DNA from: VXYL01 sp963666465
Lineage (GTDB): Bacteria > Pseudomonadota > Gammaproteobacteria > Pseudomonadales > Azotimanducaceae
Length of the DNA stretch: 64,000 nucleotides
Direction of reading: 5' to 3'
Assembly (NCBI GenBank): GCA_963666465.1
Contig: OY762824.1
Span: forward strand, 4,898,001 to 4,962,000
The translations under genes and the position numbers were made by a program. The first letter of the stretch is position 1; each line of letters begins with the position of its first letter. Shown here piece after piece: positions 27,403 to 36,737 of the stretch. Below the pieces are notes generated by a model. That model worked only from the letters and a program-made list of their open reading frames with translations, did no database searches and was not told the origin of the DNA.

Positions 27403-28335
27403 GTGATCAGTTTCGGCTACCTGGATCCCACCCGCGAAGCGGTCATGCGGGACGCGCCCGCCACCGCGCCGCTCCTCGACCTGGCCGTTCGCGCCGAGCG
27501 TGCGGGCTACGACAGCGTCTGGGTGGGCGACTCCCTGCTCGCTCGGCCCCGGCACGACCCGCTGACCCTGCTCGCCGCCATCGCCGCGCGAACGGAACGG
27601 GTCACGCTGGGCACGGCCGTACTGCTGCCGGCGTACCGCAATCCCGTGCTGCTCGCGCAGCAACTGGCCACGCTCGATCAGGTGAGTGCCGGCAGGCTCG
27701 TTGTCGGCGTCGGCATCGCTGCCGACCGGCCCAACATACGCGCCGAGTTCGAAGCGGCCGGAACGCCGTTCGAGCGCCGTGTGGGCCGACTGACGGAAGG
27801 CTTGCGACTCATGCGCGCCCTGTGGAGCGGCGAGTCCGTGAACTGGGACGGGCGCTGGATGTTGCGGGATGCGGCGCTCGGCCCGACACCTCATCGCCCC
27901 GGCGGACCGCCGATCTGGGGCGCTGGATCGCATCCCAACGCGTTGGCACGCGCTGGCAGGTCCCTCGAGGGCTGGTTGCCAATCTGGCCGGACGACCCTG
28001 ACGAGTGGCGGTGGCTGTACGACACCGTCTGCGACCATGCGCGTGCCGCCGGCCGAGCCACGCCGACAGGCGCACACTACCTTACCTGCTACATTGACGA
28101 TGATCCGGCGAAGGCACTGCGGCATGTGGACGACTATCTTGCGCGCTACTACGACGTCCCCGGCGCCGTGATGCGCCGGACGCAAGCCTGCTTTGGCGGC
28201 GATGCCGAACAGACCGCCGACTGGATTCAGGGGTTCGTGGATGCCGGCGTGGGGCACATCGTGCTGCGCTTCGCCGGCGACCACGTTCGCCATCTCGACA
28301 CCTTCGCCGAGATGCGCGCGCGCCGGGGCTGGTGA
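27403..28335 (+). CDS. LLM-class F420/flavin-dependent oxidoreductase
   Basis: 310 residues from GTG 27403, chosen because I-S-F-G-Y-L is the normal beginning of the family; ATG 27349 would add 18 unconserved residues. Bacterial-luciferase-like TIM barrel: Y-D-S-V-W-V-G-D-S-L, T-L-G-T-A-V-L-L-P, P-V-L-L-A-Q-Q-L-A-T-L-D and G-R-L-V-V-G-V-G. These enzymes use reduced FMN or F420 as monooxygenases or reductases. No flavin reductase partner is next to it, so cofactor and substrate stay open. The gene begins just after the repeat array and is convergent with the GMC gene at 28522. Confidence 0.85.
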   Translation: MISFGYLDPTREAVMRDAPATAPLLDLAVRAERAGYDSVWVGDSLLARPRHDPLTLLAAIAARTERVTLGTAVLLPAYRNPVLLAQQLATLDQVSAGRLVVGVGIAADRPNIRAEFEAAGTPFERRVGRLTEGLRLMRALWSGESVNWDGRWMLRDAALGPTPHRPGGPPIWGAGSHPNALARAGRSLEGWLPIWPDDPDEWRWLYDTVCDHARAAGRATPTGAHYLTCYIDDDPAKALRHVDDYLARYYDVPGAVMRRTQACFGGDAEQTADWIQGFVDAGVGHIVLRFAGDHVRHLDTFAEMRARRGW

Positions 28336-28521
28336 AGCAGAATGGACGCCCGAGGTCGCGCAACCCGTTGGATGCGGCGAGGTCGAGACCCCAACAACGA
28401 TCGCCGGCGCGATCCCGCCGTGGTCGAGAGCCGGCGAGCCACGCAGCGTAGGGGCGACCATGCGTTGCCCGTGTCCGAGTCTTGCTCCAACGCCAATAGA
28501 GCGGCGCATCCGAAGCGCCCG

Positions 28522-30171
28522 TCACCCGTTGGGGTAGAGCTTCAGTCCATCAGGGGCCGTCATCAGCGGTCGCCCAAGGATCATGTCTGCCGCGCGCTCG
28601 GCGACCATGACAGTGGGTGCGTTGAGGTTGCCGTTGGGGATGGACGGGAAGATGGAGGAATCAACCACGCGAACCCCATCAAGGCCGCGCACGCGACACT
28701 CCGGGTCAACCACGGCGTCGGCGTCGCTCCCATCCCCCATCCTGCACGTGCATGAGGGGTGATAGGCGCTCTCGGCGCTCTTCCGAACCCAGCGATCGAT
28801 ATCGGCATCGGCAACGATGGCCGTCCCCGGCTGGATCTCGTCGCCCCGATAGCAGGCAAGCGCCGGCTGCGCCAGAATCTCCCGCACGAGGCGGATCGCC
28901 GAACGCCAGACGGCGATGTCGCGCGGATCGGAAAGGTAGTTGAAGAGGATTCGCGGCGCAGCCCGCGCATCCGCGGAGACGATGGCCACCTCGCCGCGGC
29001 TTCTGGGCTTGTTCGGCCCCACATGCACCTGAAAGCCGTGGCCAGGCAGTGGCTGGCCGCCGTCGTAGCGCACCGCAGCGGGCAGGAAGTGGAGCTGAAT
29101 GTCCGGCCAGCCCACCGCCGGCGAGGAGCGGATGAATGCGCCAGCCTCGAAATGGTTGGTGCTGCCGAGACCGTCCCTGAACAGAAGCCAGCGCAGCCCG
29201 ATCGCGGCTTTGCCAAGCGCCTTGAGCTTGCCGTTGAGGGTGATGGGTCGAGTGCAGCGGTGCTGAAGATACACCTCAAGGTGATCCTGAAGGTTGCGTC
29301 CAACGCCTGGCAGCTCGTGCCACACCGGCACTCCCGCTTGCGCCAGCACTTCGGCTGGGCCGATGCCCGAGCGCTGCAGGAGCGCCGGCGAGCCGATGGC
29401 GCCGGCAGCGACGATCACCTCCCGACCCGCCTGGATCGTGTCGGCCTGCCCGCCGCGACCGAAGGCCACACCGACGGCGGTCTTGCCTTCCAACAGGATC
29501 CGCTCGACTGTCGCGCCGGTCATCACGGCGAGATTCGGCCGCTTCCTGGCCGGCGCAAGGTAGGCACGCGCTGTCGATGCGCGAACGCCGCGGTCCACGG
29601 TCATCTGATAGGCGCCGAACCCCTCCTGGCGAAAGCCGTTGCAGTCATCCGTGTGCGGGTGGCCAGCCTCCATGCCGGCCTCGACAAAGGCACCGTAGAG
29701 CGGGTTGTCTCGACTCCCGGCGCGGGTGGCGAGCGGCCCTTCGCCGCCGCGGAACGCGTCTGCGCCGCCCTGCCACGACTCGGCCCGCCGGAAGTAGGGC
29801 AGGCAGTTGCGGTAGCGCCATCCCGCCGCACCCAGCGATTCCCATTCGTCGAAATCGCGACCGTGCCCGCGAACATAGACCATGCCGTTGATGGACGAGG
29901 ACCCGCCAAGCACCTTCCCCCGCGGGCAGTCGAGCCGCCTGCCGTCCAGCCCCGGCTCCGGTTCTGTTGCATAGCCCCAGTTGCAGCGCTTGAGGTTCAT
30001 GGCCTGGGAGAACGCGGCCGGCATGCGGATGAAGAGGTTTCGGTCGCTGCCACCCGCCTCAATGAGCAACACCCGGTTCTCCGCAACGGCCGACAGCCGA
30101 TTCGCCAGCACACACCCCGCCGAACCGGCACCGACGATGATGTAGTCGTGGCTGGGCCTGGGCACGGTCAT
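28522..30171 (-). CDS. GMC oxidoreductase, choline-dehydrogenase-like
   Basis: 549 residues from ATG 30171, close to the 556 of E. coli BetA. The FAD motif Y-I-I-V-G-A-G-S-A-G-C-V-L-A-N-R begins at residue 10. G-K-V-L-G-G-S-S-S-I-N-G-M, the second GMC signature G-A-I-G-S-P-A-L-L-Q-R-S-G-I-G and C-terminal H-P-S-C-T-C-R-M-G and G-N-L-N-A-P-T are all present, including the catalytic His and Asn. The family oxidises choline, alcohols or polyethylene glycol. There is no betB or betI neighbour, so choline is not proven. A frame open upstream of 30171 has no protein-like content. Confidence 0.9.
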   Translation of the reverse strand: MTVPRPSHDYIIVGAGSAGCVLANRLSAVAENRVLLIEAGGSDRNLFIRMPAAFSQAMNLKRCNWGYATEPEPGLDGRRLDCPRGKVLGGSSSINGMVYVRGHGRDFDEWESLGAAGWRYRNCLPYFRRAESWQGGADAFRGGEGPLATRAGSRDNPLYGAFVEAGMEAGHPHTDDCNGFRQEGFGAYQMTVDRGVRASTARAYLAPARKRPNLAVMTGATVERILLEGKTAVGVAFGRGGQADTIQAGREVIVAAGAIGSPALLQRSGIGPAEVLAQAGVPVWHELPGVGRNLQDHLEVYLQHRCTRPITLNGKLKALGKAAIGLRWLLFRDGLGSTNHFEAGAFIRSSPAVGWPDIQLHFLPAAVRYDGGQPLPGHGFQVHVGPNKPRSRGEVAIVSADARAAPRILFNYLSDPRDIAVWRSAIRLVREILAQPALACYRGDEIQPGTAIVADADIDRWVRKSAESAYHPSCTCRMGDGSDADAVVDPECRVRGLDGVRVVDSSIFPSIPNGNLNAPTVMVAERAADMILGRPLMTAPDGLKLYPNG

Positions 30172-30660
30172 GGCCTCTGGCTTCGGCGCCGAGGCGAACG
30201 CGACGCGTCCAAGGCGGAGGTGGTCGCCTCTAATCGGCAGAACATCCACGCAGCATGACGCGCCAGCAAGTCCGCAACAAGGCCGCTCCAACCGGCGCGG
30301 ACCGCGTGCCGTCCCTACCCACCGCGGCAAGGCGCCGCCATCGCGGAAGACGCATCCTGTCCCTGCCCGCGCGAGGCGCAACAGATCTGCCAGGCATCGA
30401 AGCGTTCAAGCGCGATGGGGTGCAACTGGAAGCCCGGGGCGTTCGCTGACACGCCCACGTTGAGCGAGAGCCTCACGTAGGATCAGTGTCCGAACTCCCG
30501 GTCGAAGCGGATCAGCAGCTTCAGCCGGTGTGTGGCGACATCTTTCAACTGCCTTTCAACTGCCGGCCGAACTCTGCCGCCTAGCCGAAGGCGCGAGCGA
30601 ATGCGAGCCCGAAAGCCAAAGCAGTTTGCGAAGCGAACTGCCGACGCGCCCGTTGGGGCG
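30172..30660. repeat. gene-free stretch with dispersed module
   Basis: I see no convincing gene between 30172 and 31301. In this part, 30575-30660 (CCTAGCCGAAGGCGCGAGCG...GCGCCCGTTGGGGCGCG) is an inverted copy of 36812-36892. 30172-30550 shows nothing I can name. Confidence 0.5.
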
Positions 30661-30831
30661 CGCTAGGAGTCTGCGCCGTAGGACGATCTCGCGCCGAAAA
30701 TGTGGTGTGATCCCCCATTGCTCGCCCCGAAACGTTCCTGACGAGGGACAGGACCTCCCAGAAGATGGATTTTTCTCGCCGTATTAGGGTGCATGTCCCC
30801 GGAAAAGTTTCTACGGCGCAGACTCCTAGCG
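30661..30831. mobile_element. 171-bp element with perfect 21-bp inverted ends
   Basis: Bases 30661-30681 (begin CGCTAGGAGTCTGCGCCG) are the exact reverse complement of 30811-30831. The 129-base interior is comparatively AT-richer than its surroundings and has no gene. A third, diverged end copy lies at about 30917-30937 and another at 20272-20287. No target duplication is visible, so it may be a MITE or a structured repeat. Confidence 0.6.
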
Positions 30832-31260
30832 CCGCTTCGCGGCGCTTTGGCAGTTTTCGCTAGCGCGAAAACTGCGAAGGAAAGTACGCAACCGTTCTCC
30901 AACTCGACAGTTTTTCTACGGCGCAGGCTCCTGGCGCCACAAGAACCGTTGCCTTTCGGCAACGCTTCCTGCCCCAGCCCAAGCCGTCCTGTCACCCTGT
31001 CGGCATTCGGCCAGCTTGCGCCGTCCGAAGTCCGACAGGCTGCCAGAGCGTATCCTCGGAGGAAGGGCGTCTCGCTCCCCCTCGCGCCGTCAGGCGCGCA
31101 GCGGTCGAGGCGGCATGCCTGAATGGAGGGTCAGCGGCGGCTGCTCGGTCTGTCGGAGGGGTGGAGTGCTCTTTTGGGACGCGCCTTGCGGCGCGCAGGA
31201 AGGGCAGGATGCCCTCCCTCCCAAGGTTTGGCGCGCTGGCGGCGTATCGGGATGGGAGGG
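30832..31260. repeat. mosaic of dispersed intergenic modules
   Basis: 30832-30930 is the inverted copy of 20272-20370, with its GTTTTCGCTAGCGCGAAAAC hairpin. 30936-31047 is the inverted copy of the 110-bp module at 12761-12870, including GTTGCCTTTCGGCAAC. REP-like palindromes follow up to 31230 (AGGGCAGGATGCCCT at about 31202). No gene. Confidence 0.6.
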
Positions 31261-31301
31261 TGGCTTCGCTCCGGGGAGAAGGTAACGCGAATGAGACGCG
31301 A

Positions 31302-32276
31302 ATGAGAGGAGTGGATACGGTTGCCATCCTTGGTGCGGTTGCGGCGTTTGTTGTGGCATTTCTGCTTGCCCTGCTGGTGCGGGTGTTTGCTCGTCCGTTG
31401 GGGCTCGTGGCAACGCCCAATGCGCGCAGTTCGCATGAAGGGGAGACGCCTACCGGTGGTGGGGTGGGGGTTGTCGTTGCCTTGCTGGGGTGGTTTGCGT
31501 TGGCTTCGCGTTTTGGGGAGGGGTTGCCGGCAGCGGCGCTTCTGATTGGCGGGGGCGTGGTGGCCGTCCTTGGGCTGCTTGACGATATTCGCGATCTGCC
31601 GCGTAGCCCGCGCCTTGTGTGTCAGGTCGGCGCGGCCGGGCTGTGCGTCTTCTGGCTTGCCGATATGACCACGTGGTTCGAATTGGCTCTAGTGCTGCTG
31701 GCGGTCTGGTTCGTGAATCTCTACAACTTCATGGACGGCATCGATGGGCTTGCCGCTTCCCAAGGCGCGGCCTTTGCCGTTGGCGTCCTTGTGGTCGGCG
31801 ATGCGAATCTGGCGTCTGGCGCCCTGCTCGTGCTCTTGGGCGCCTGCGGCGGCTTCCTGTGCCTGAACTGGGCGCCAGCTCGGGTGTTCATGGGCGACGT
31901 GTGCAGCGGATTTCTGGGGCTCCTGGTGTTCGTCCTGGCACTTTGGCTGCACATGACGGGCGAGTTCCACACCGCCGCCAGCGCGGTCGTTCTCGCCGTG
32001 TTCTGGTTCGACGCCACTTGGACGCTGTGTGTCAGGATTGCCACAGGGCAGCGATTCATGGAAGCGCACCGATCCCATCTCTACCAGATCATCTCGCGGC
32101 GGCTTGGCCACGGCGCCACCACGGGCCTGTTCTGGGCCTATTGGGCGCTTTGGCTGCTGCCGCTCGCCTGGGCTGTTGGCCGGTGGCCGCAACTCGCGCC
32201 GGCGTTCGTTGTCCTGGCCTGTGTTCCCCTGGCAATTGCCGGCGTGCGGTTCCGCGCCGGGCGCGACAACGGCTGA
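31302..32276 (+). CDS. undecaprenyl-phosphate glycosyltransferase, MraY/WecA family
   Basis: 324 residues from ATG 31302, with about ten hydrophobic segments. Family motifs: G-L-L-D-D-I-R-D-L (the DD pair), F-V-N-L-Y-N-F-M-D-G-I-D-G (N-x-x-N-x-x-D), V-F-M-G-D-V-C-S-G-F-L-G and H-R-S-H-L-Y-Q in the last cytoplasmic loop. It transfers a sugar phosphate from a UDP-sugar to undecaprenyl phosphate at the inner membrane, starting O-antigen or capsule synthesis. The WbpM/CapD-like gene follows after 10 bases, clearly co-transcribed. The WecA/WbpL branch is more likely than MraY, since no murein genes are near. Start context is weak; GTG 31311 is possible. Confidence 0.88.
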   Translation: MRGVDTVAILGAVAAFVVAFLLALLVRVFARPLGLVATPNARSSHEGETPTGGGVGVVVALLGWFALASRFGEGLPAAALLIGGGVVAVLGLLDDIRDLPRSPRLVCQVGAAGLCVFWLADMTTWFELALVLLAVWFVNLYNFMDGIDGLAASQGAAFAVGVLVVGDANLASGALLVLLGACGGFLCLNWAPARVFMGDVCSGFLGLLVFVLALWLHMTGEFHTAASAVVLAVFWFDATWTLCVRIATGQRFMEAHRSHLYQIISRRLGHGATTGLFWAYWALWLLPLAWAVGRWPQLAPAFVVLACVPLAIAGVRFRAGRDNG

Positions 32277-32286
32277 ACCAGCCGGC

Positions 32287-34245
32287 ATGACCGTCGCATC
32301 AAGGCTGCTCGATGCAGCGATGGATCGCCTTGGTCGGCGCCAGAAGCAGGCCATCGCCACCGTCATCGACGCGATCGTGTTGCCACTCGCGCTCTGGTCG
32401 GCCATCGCCTTGCGCCTGGGCGAATGGAGCCCGGACGTGCAGCGCTTCTGGCCCGCCTTTGTCGCCAGCGCGGCGGTGGGCGTGCCCGCCTTCTATGCCA
32501 TTGGCCTGTACCGGCACATCATCCGCTATGTCGGCACGCAATTCGGCATCGCGGTGTTGAAGGGGGTGACCGTTGCCGCCGCTGGCGTGGCGGCGGTGGA
32601 CTATCTCTACCATGTGCCCGGCTTTCCCCGCTCGGCGCCGATGATCTTCTGGGTGTTGTCGGTGGCGTATGTCTTCGGCACGCGCTATCTGGTGCGGCTG
32701 TATGCGGAGACGGTGGCGCGGATGCCGGAGTCGGCGGAACTGGCAGCGGTGTATGGCGCCGGTCGCGCCGGCGTCGAACTCGTGCGCCGCCTGCGCGCCG
32801 GACAGGGCGAGACGGGGATTCCCGACGATGCGGCCAGGCCCTTTCCGGTGGCGTTTGTGGACGTGGACCCCGCGCTTCAGGGGCGGGTCATTGACGGCTT
32901 GCCGGTGGTGGCGCCGGACGCCATCGGCGATCTCGTGGAGGAACGCCGCATTCGCCAGATGCTCGTCGCCATGCCTGGTGTCAGCCCTGTCCAACGACGG
33001 CGCGTCGTCGCCTCCTTGGAGCCGCATCCGTTGCGCGTTCGCCTGCTGCCGGATGTGCAGGCGGTGGTGAGCGGCGAGGAGGCGTTGACGCTCCGGGATG
33101 TCGACGTGGTGGACCTGATCGAACGCGATCCGGTGGCGCCGATGCCGCACCTGTTGGCGGGCTCCGTCACGGATCGCGTGGTGTTGGTCACCGGCGCTGG
33201 CGGCTCCATCGGCTCGGAGCTTTGCCGGCAGATCCTCGCGCTTTCGCCGCGCTTGCTGGTGCTGCTTGACCAATCCGAGCTCGGCCTGTTCGACATTCAC
33301 CGGGAGCTTCGGGCGCAAGCCGACACCGCGGAACTGGGCGCTCCGGTTGCCGCCGTGCTCGGTTCCGCTGGCGACGGGGCGCTGTTCGAGCGGGTCTTGC
33401 GCGACTACGGTGTGCAGACGGTCTATCACGCTGCCGCCTACAAGCACGTTGGCCTCGTGGAGCAGAACGCCATCGCCGGGGTGTACAACAACGCCTTCGG
33501 CACTCGCCGGGCGGCACAGGCGGCGCTGGCGGCAGGGGTTGTCGACTTCATCCTCATCTCCACCGACAAGGCGGTTCGCACGCGCAGCGTCATGGGCGCG
33601 AGCAAGCGGCTCGCCGAGATGATCCTGCAGGCACTGCAAGCCAGCCAGGTGCGGCGGAAGGGAGCCGGCACGCGGTTTTCCATCGTCCGCTTCGGCAACG
33701 TGCTCGGTTCGAGCGGGTCGGTGGTGCCGCTTTTCCACGAGCAGATCATGGCTGGCGGCCCGGTGACGGTGACACACCCCGAAGCCACGCGTTACTTCAT
33801 GACGATTCCCGAAGCCGCGGAACTGGTGCTGCAGGCGGCGAGCATGGCGAACGGTGGTGACGTGTTCCTGCTCGACATGGGCGAGCCGGTGAACATCCGC
33901 GAACTGGCGGCGCGGATGATCCGCCTGCACGGCTTCACGGTGCGGGACGAGGCGCATCCGGGCGGCGACATCGAGATTCGCACCACCGGGCTCACGCCGG
34001 GCGAGAAGATGCGGGAAGAACTGCTAGTGGGCAACGAGGCTGCGCAGCCGACGGAACATCCGAAGATCCTGCGCGCCTATGAAATGTACCCGGCGTGGGC
34101 GGAACTGGAACCGGTGCTGGACCGACTGCAGGCGGCCTGCGATGCCTTTGATGCGGAGGAGGTGCGGGCGTTCCTGGGGCGGGTGGTGGAGGACGCCAAC
34201 CTCGGGCGGGAGGGCGGCGCAGACGTAGTGCGGTTACACCGTTGA
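32287..34245 (+). CDS. nucleotide-sugar 4,6-dehydratase, CapD/WbpM/FlaA1-like
   Basis: 652 residues, ATG 32287. The N-terminus has four membrane segments (first about residues 24-42), then a CoA-binding-like Rossmann domain (V-Y-G-A-G-R-A-G) and the soluble dehydratase domain starting V-T-G-A-G-G-S-I-G-S-E. The catalytic region shows I-S-T-D-K-A-V and M-G-A-S-K-R, where methionine replaces the usual tyrosine, exactly as in WbpM-type 4,6-dehydratases. Product: UDP-4-keto-6-deoxy-HexNAc for QuiNAc, FucNAc or bacillosamine. Together with the transferase 10 bases upstream it forms an initiation module for a surface polysaccharide. Confidence 0.92.
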   Translation: MTVASRLLDAAMDRLGRRQKQAIATVIDAIVLPLALWSAIALRLGEWSPDVQRFWPAFVASAAVGVPAFYAIGLYRHIIRYVGTQFGIAVLKGVTVAAAGVAAVDYLYHVPGFPRSAPMIFWVLSVAYVFGTRYLVRLYAETVARMPESAELAAVYGAGRAGVELVRRLRAGQGETGIPDDAARPFPVAFVDVDPALQGRVIDGLPVVAPDAIGDLVEERRIRQMLVAMPGVSPVQRRRVVASLEPHPLRVRLLPDVQAVVSGEEALTLRDVDVVDLIERDPVAPMPHLLAGSVTDRVVLVTGAGGSIGSELCRQILALSPRLLVLLDQSELGLFDIHRELRAQADTAELGAPVAAVLGSAGDGALFERVLRDYGVQTVYHAAAYKHVGLVEQNAIAGVYNNAFGTRRAAQAALAAGVVDFILISTDKAVRTRSVMGASKRLAEMILQALQASQVRRKGAGTRFSIVRFGNVLGSSGSVVPLFHEQIMAGGPVTVTHPEATRYFMTIPEAAELVLQAASMANGGDVFLLDMGEPVNIRELAARMIRLHGFTVRDEAHPGGDIEIRTTGLTPGEKMREELLVGNEAAQPTEHPKILRAYEMYPAWAELEPVLDRLQAACDAFDAEEVRAFLGRVVEDANLGREGGADVVRLHR

Positions 34246-34356
34246 GCGTCGCCGAGGATGTCTGCCGGCGGAGCGATGACATCTCGCGCGTCTCGCCGGC
34301 AATGCGCGCCACCGCCTCCGCAACCTTCCGCGCAAACCCGGCAGCGACCGGCGGCT

Positions 34357-34785
34357 TGCAGTGTCTCACTTTGGCGTGTGCAGTGTCTGGTGCCGTCCCT
34401 CGGGGCAGCAGTTCTCATTTTTGGCGTCTGGCTTCACCGTCAGGCGCATTGCCCCCCGCGTTTCGGACCCAATCCGGGCCAAATCGACCGGAAGATCCGT
34501 CCAGTTGAGGGGGCTGAAGGCCAAAATGAGAATTGCTGCCCTCGGGGGGGGCGTCCCGCCCTCCATCGCGCCGCAAGGCGCGCCGCGCCGTCAGGCGCCG
34601 CGCCCGCAAGGGCGCGCAGGGCACATCGCGGCATGTGCAGGGAGGACGCGCCTGACGGCGCAAGGAGGGCGGGACGCCCTCCCCCCGGGCCCTCCCCCAG
34701 AGTGGTCCCGGCAGGCAAATCGACGCAGGCGCCGGTTGCGAACGGCCATGCGCCACGTCAGGCAAATTCAAAGTGAGACACTACC
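34357..34785. mobile_element. nonautonomous transposon (MITE), copy 2, with 8-bp duplication
   Basis: Reverse-orientation copy of 12734-13122. Inverted ends AGTGTCTCACTTTG (from 34360) and CAAAGTGAGACACTACC (34769-34785). Direct repeats CGGCGGCT at 34349-34356 and 34786-34793 flank it. It lacks the 110-bp module of copy 1 but carries its own nested element at 34405-34539. The remaining bases up to the hydrolase start at 34996 hold no gene I can support. Confidence 0.85.
34405..34539. mobile_element. 135-bp element nested in MITE copy 2
   Basis: Imperfect inverted ends GCAGCAGTTCTCATTTTTGG (34405-34424) and GGCCAAAATGAGAATTGCTG (34519-34538), flanked by CCTCGGG at 34398-34404 and 34540-34546. 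The end sequence equals the IS end at 24189, so it looks like a nonautonomous derivative of that IS. Confidence 0.75.
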
Positions 34786-34995
34786 CGGCGGCTGGCATGC
34801 TTGTGCCTGGCGTTTCCAGTGAGAACATGAGCCTGAACAGGCGGTTGTCCTGCAACGTGGGACTCGTCGAGAGCCTCCGTCCATTCCGAACGGAACACAG
34901 CCGCATGAAGCGTGGAGACCTGCCCCGGGCGCTGGCGGACTTCCATCCTCTCGGGGCGCTACGGGAACTGCCTCACAAGCTCACGCGAGGATGAC

Positions 34996-35892
34996 ATGAC
35001 GGCGGATGCCGCACCCTTCTGGTTCGATCGCGCGTTCGCAACGCCCTCCAAGGTGGGCGACTTGGACGTGGCCGGCGCCAGCATTCACTACGAAGCCTGG
35101 GGTGAGAATGATCGCCCCGGGGTCGTGTTGGTCCATGGCAGCAACGCTCACCTGGAGTGGTGGCGTTTCGTTGCCCCGTTCCTTGCCGACAGGCTTCGGG
35201 TAGTGGCGTTGGACTCGTCCGGCAATGGCAACAGCGGCTGGCGCGAGCTCTATTCCGGCGCTGTGTTCGCCGAGGAGGTGATGGCGGTTGCAGACGCAGC
35301 CATCGCCGTGCCGAAGCCGTTCGTGGTGGGGCACAGCCTTCGGAGGCTTCGTTGCGCTTCAGGCCGGTCACGGCCACGGCGAGCGCTTGAGCGGGGTGGT
35401 GTTCGTGGACTTCACCGTGATGCCGCCGGAGGCGCACTTCGAGTGGGGCGGACGGGCGCGCAAGGAGGGCAAGAAGCCGCGTCGAACGCGGGTTTACGAC
35501 TCGCTCGATGCCGCCCTGGATCGATTTCGCCTGTTGCCGGAGCAGCCGGTGCGGCATCCGGCGGTGATGGACTGGATCGCCCGCAACTCCCTGCGCCCGG
35601 TGGAGGGTGGCTGGACGTGGAAGTTCGATCCGACGCTGTTCGACCATCTGGAATGGGTGGAGGGCAGCGCGATCAGTTCCTGGCCATGCCTTGTCGATCT
35701 GCGGTCATCGTGGGCGAGGAGAGTGAGGACGAAGGCGTTCTCGGCGCTTCCCACATGGCGGAGATCACGCAAGATCGGCTGCCCATTGTCACCATGCCTG
35801 GCGGTCACCACCACATGATGTTCGAGGACCCGCTGGCGCTTGCGGTGGCGCTCAAGGGCATCTTGCTCAGTTGGTTGCAGGAGGACGGATAG
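34996..35892 (+). pseudogene. alpha/beta hydrolase with two compensating frameshifts
   Basis: ATG 34996 follows GCGAGG. Frame one gives V-V-L-V-H-G-S-N-A-H and V-V-G-H-S, then one extra base near 35337 pushes F-G-G-F-V-A-L-Q into frame two. Frame two carries the cap region (R-V-Y-D-S-L-D-A-A, W-T-W-K-F-D-P) until about 35700, where frame one resumes with A-V-I-V-G-E-E-S-E and M-P-G-G-H-H-H-M-M-F-E-D, including the catalytic His. The combined product is a normal hydrolase of about 298 residues with nucleophile Ser in G-H-S-F-G-G. Two opposite single-base changes 350 bases apart could be errors in the sequence rather than decay. An SDR gene follows in the same direction. Confidence 0.65.
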
Positions 35893-35947
35893 TCTTCGAT
35901 CGACCTTGGCACCGATGGACTTGGATGGACCTGAAGGAGCAGGACAC

Positions 35948-36733
35948 ATGGACAGACTGGCCGGGCGCGTAGCCTGGGTCACCGGAGGTGGGCGCGGCAT
36001 CGGTCGGGCGATTGCGCTTGCCTTGGCTGCGGAGGGAGCGGCGGTGGCCGTGAGCTCGCGCACTCAGGCCCAGCTTGAAGGCGTCACCGCCGAGATCAGT
36101 CGCCTTGGCTCCACGGGACTGCCGGTGCTTGCGGATGCGATGTCGCTCGCGGACACGGTTGCAGCGGCGAAGACGATTGCCGCCGAGCTTGGCCGCCTGG
36201 ACATCCTGATCAACAACGCCGGCGGCGGCGCCGGCATCGCCGATGCCGAGGAGATGTCACCGGAAGAGCGTGACGCGGCGCTGTTCGCGGCCAATGTCGA
36301 TCTCAACCTGCTGTCCGCCTATCGGGCAAGTCGTGCCGCGCTTGACGGGATGCTGGAGAGGGGATTCGGGCGCATCATCAACATCGGCTCCGGCTATGCG
36401 AAGCGATCCGGCGGCGGTCTCGCCTACACGGCAGCCAAGCACGGGCTAATCGGCCTCACGCGGGCGATGGCGGCGGAGGTGGCGACGCGGGGCGTCACCG
36501 TGAACTGCCTTTGCCCGGGCTGGACCAATACACAGCTCGTGGACATCGACGCGATGGCACGGGCGCGAGGCACCGATGCCGCCAGCGTGCGCGCCGCCAT
36601 CGAGGCCGAGAATCTCCAGAAGCGTATTCTCGAACCGGAGGAACTGGGGCCCATGGCGGCGCTGCTGGCTGCACCCGAATCCGCCGGCATCACCGGCCAG
36701 GTGATCTCCGTGGACGGAGGCTACAAGGTCTAG
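35948..36733 (+). CDS. short-chain dehydrogenase/reductase (SDR)
   Basis: 261 residues, ATG 35948 with AAGGAGCAGGA upstream. Cofactor motif T-G-G-G-R-G-I-G-R, N-N-A-G-G-G, catalytic S in I-N-I-G-S-G, Y-T-A-A-K and C-terminal I-S-V-D-G-G-Y. The position after strand two reads S-S-R-T, favouring NADP(H). It resembles 3-hydroxybutyrate dehydrogenase and FabG-like reductases but the substrate is not fixed. It lies 55 bases after the broken hydrolase, probably in one operon. Confidence 0.9.
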   Translation: MDRLAGRVAWVTGGGRGIGRAIALALAAEGAAVAVSSRTQAQLEGVTAEISRLGSTGLPVLADAMSLADTVAAAKTIAAELGRLDILINNAGGGAGIADAEEMSPEERDAALFAANVDLNLLSAYRASRAALDGMLERGFGRIINIGSGYAKRSGGGLAYTAAKHGLIGLTRAMAAEVATRGVTVNCLCPGWTNTQLVDIDAMARARGTDAASVRAAIEAENLQKRILEPEELGPMAALLAAPESAGITGQVISVDGGYKV

Positions 36734-36737
36734 CCCC

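Noticed and set aside
30255..30449. Short plus-strand open frame upstream of the choline-dehydrogenase-like gene
   Set aside because: Arginine/alanine-rich, no ribosome binding site, no motif; not distinguishable from chance in GC-rich DNA.
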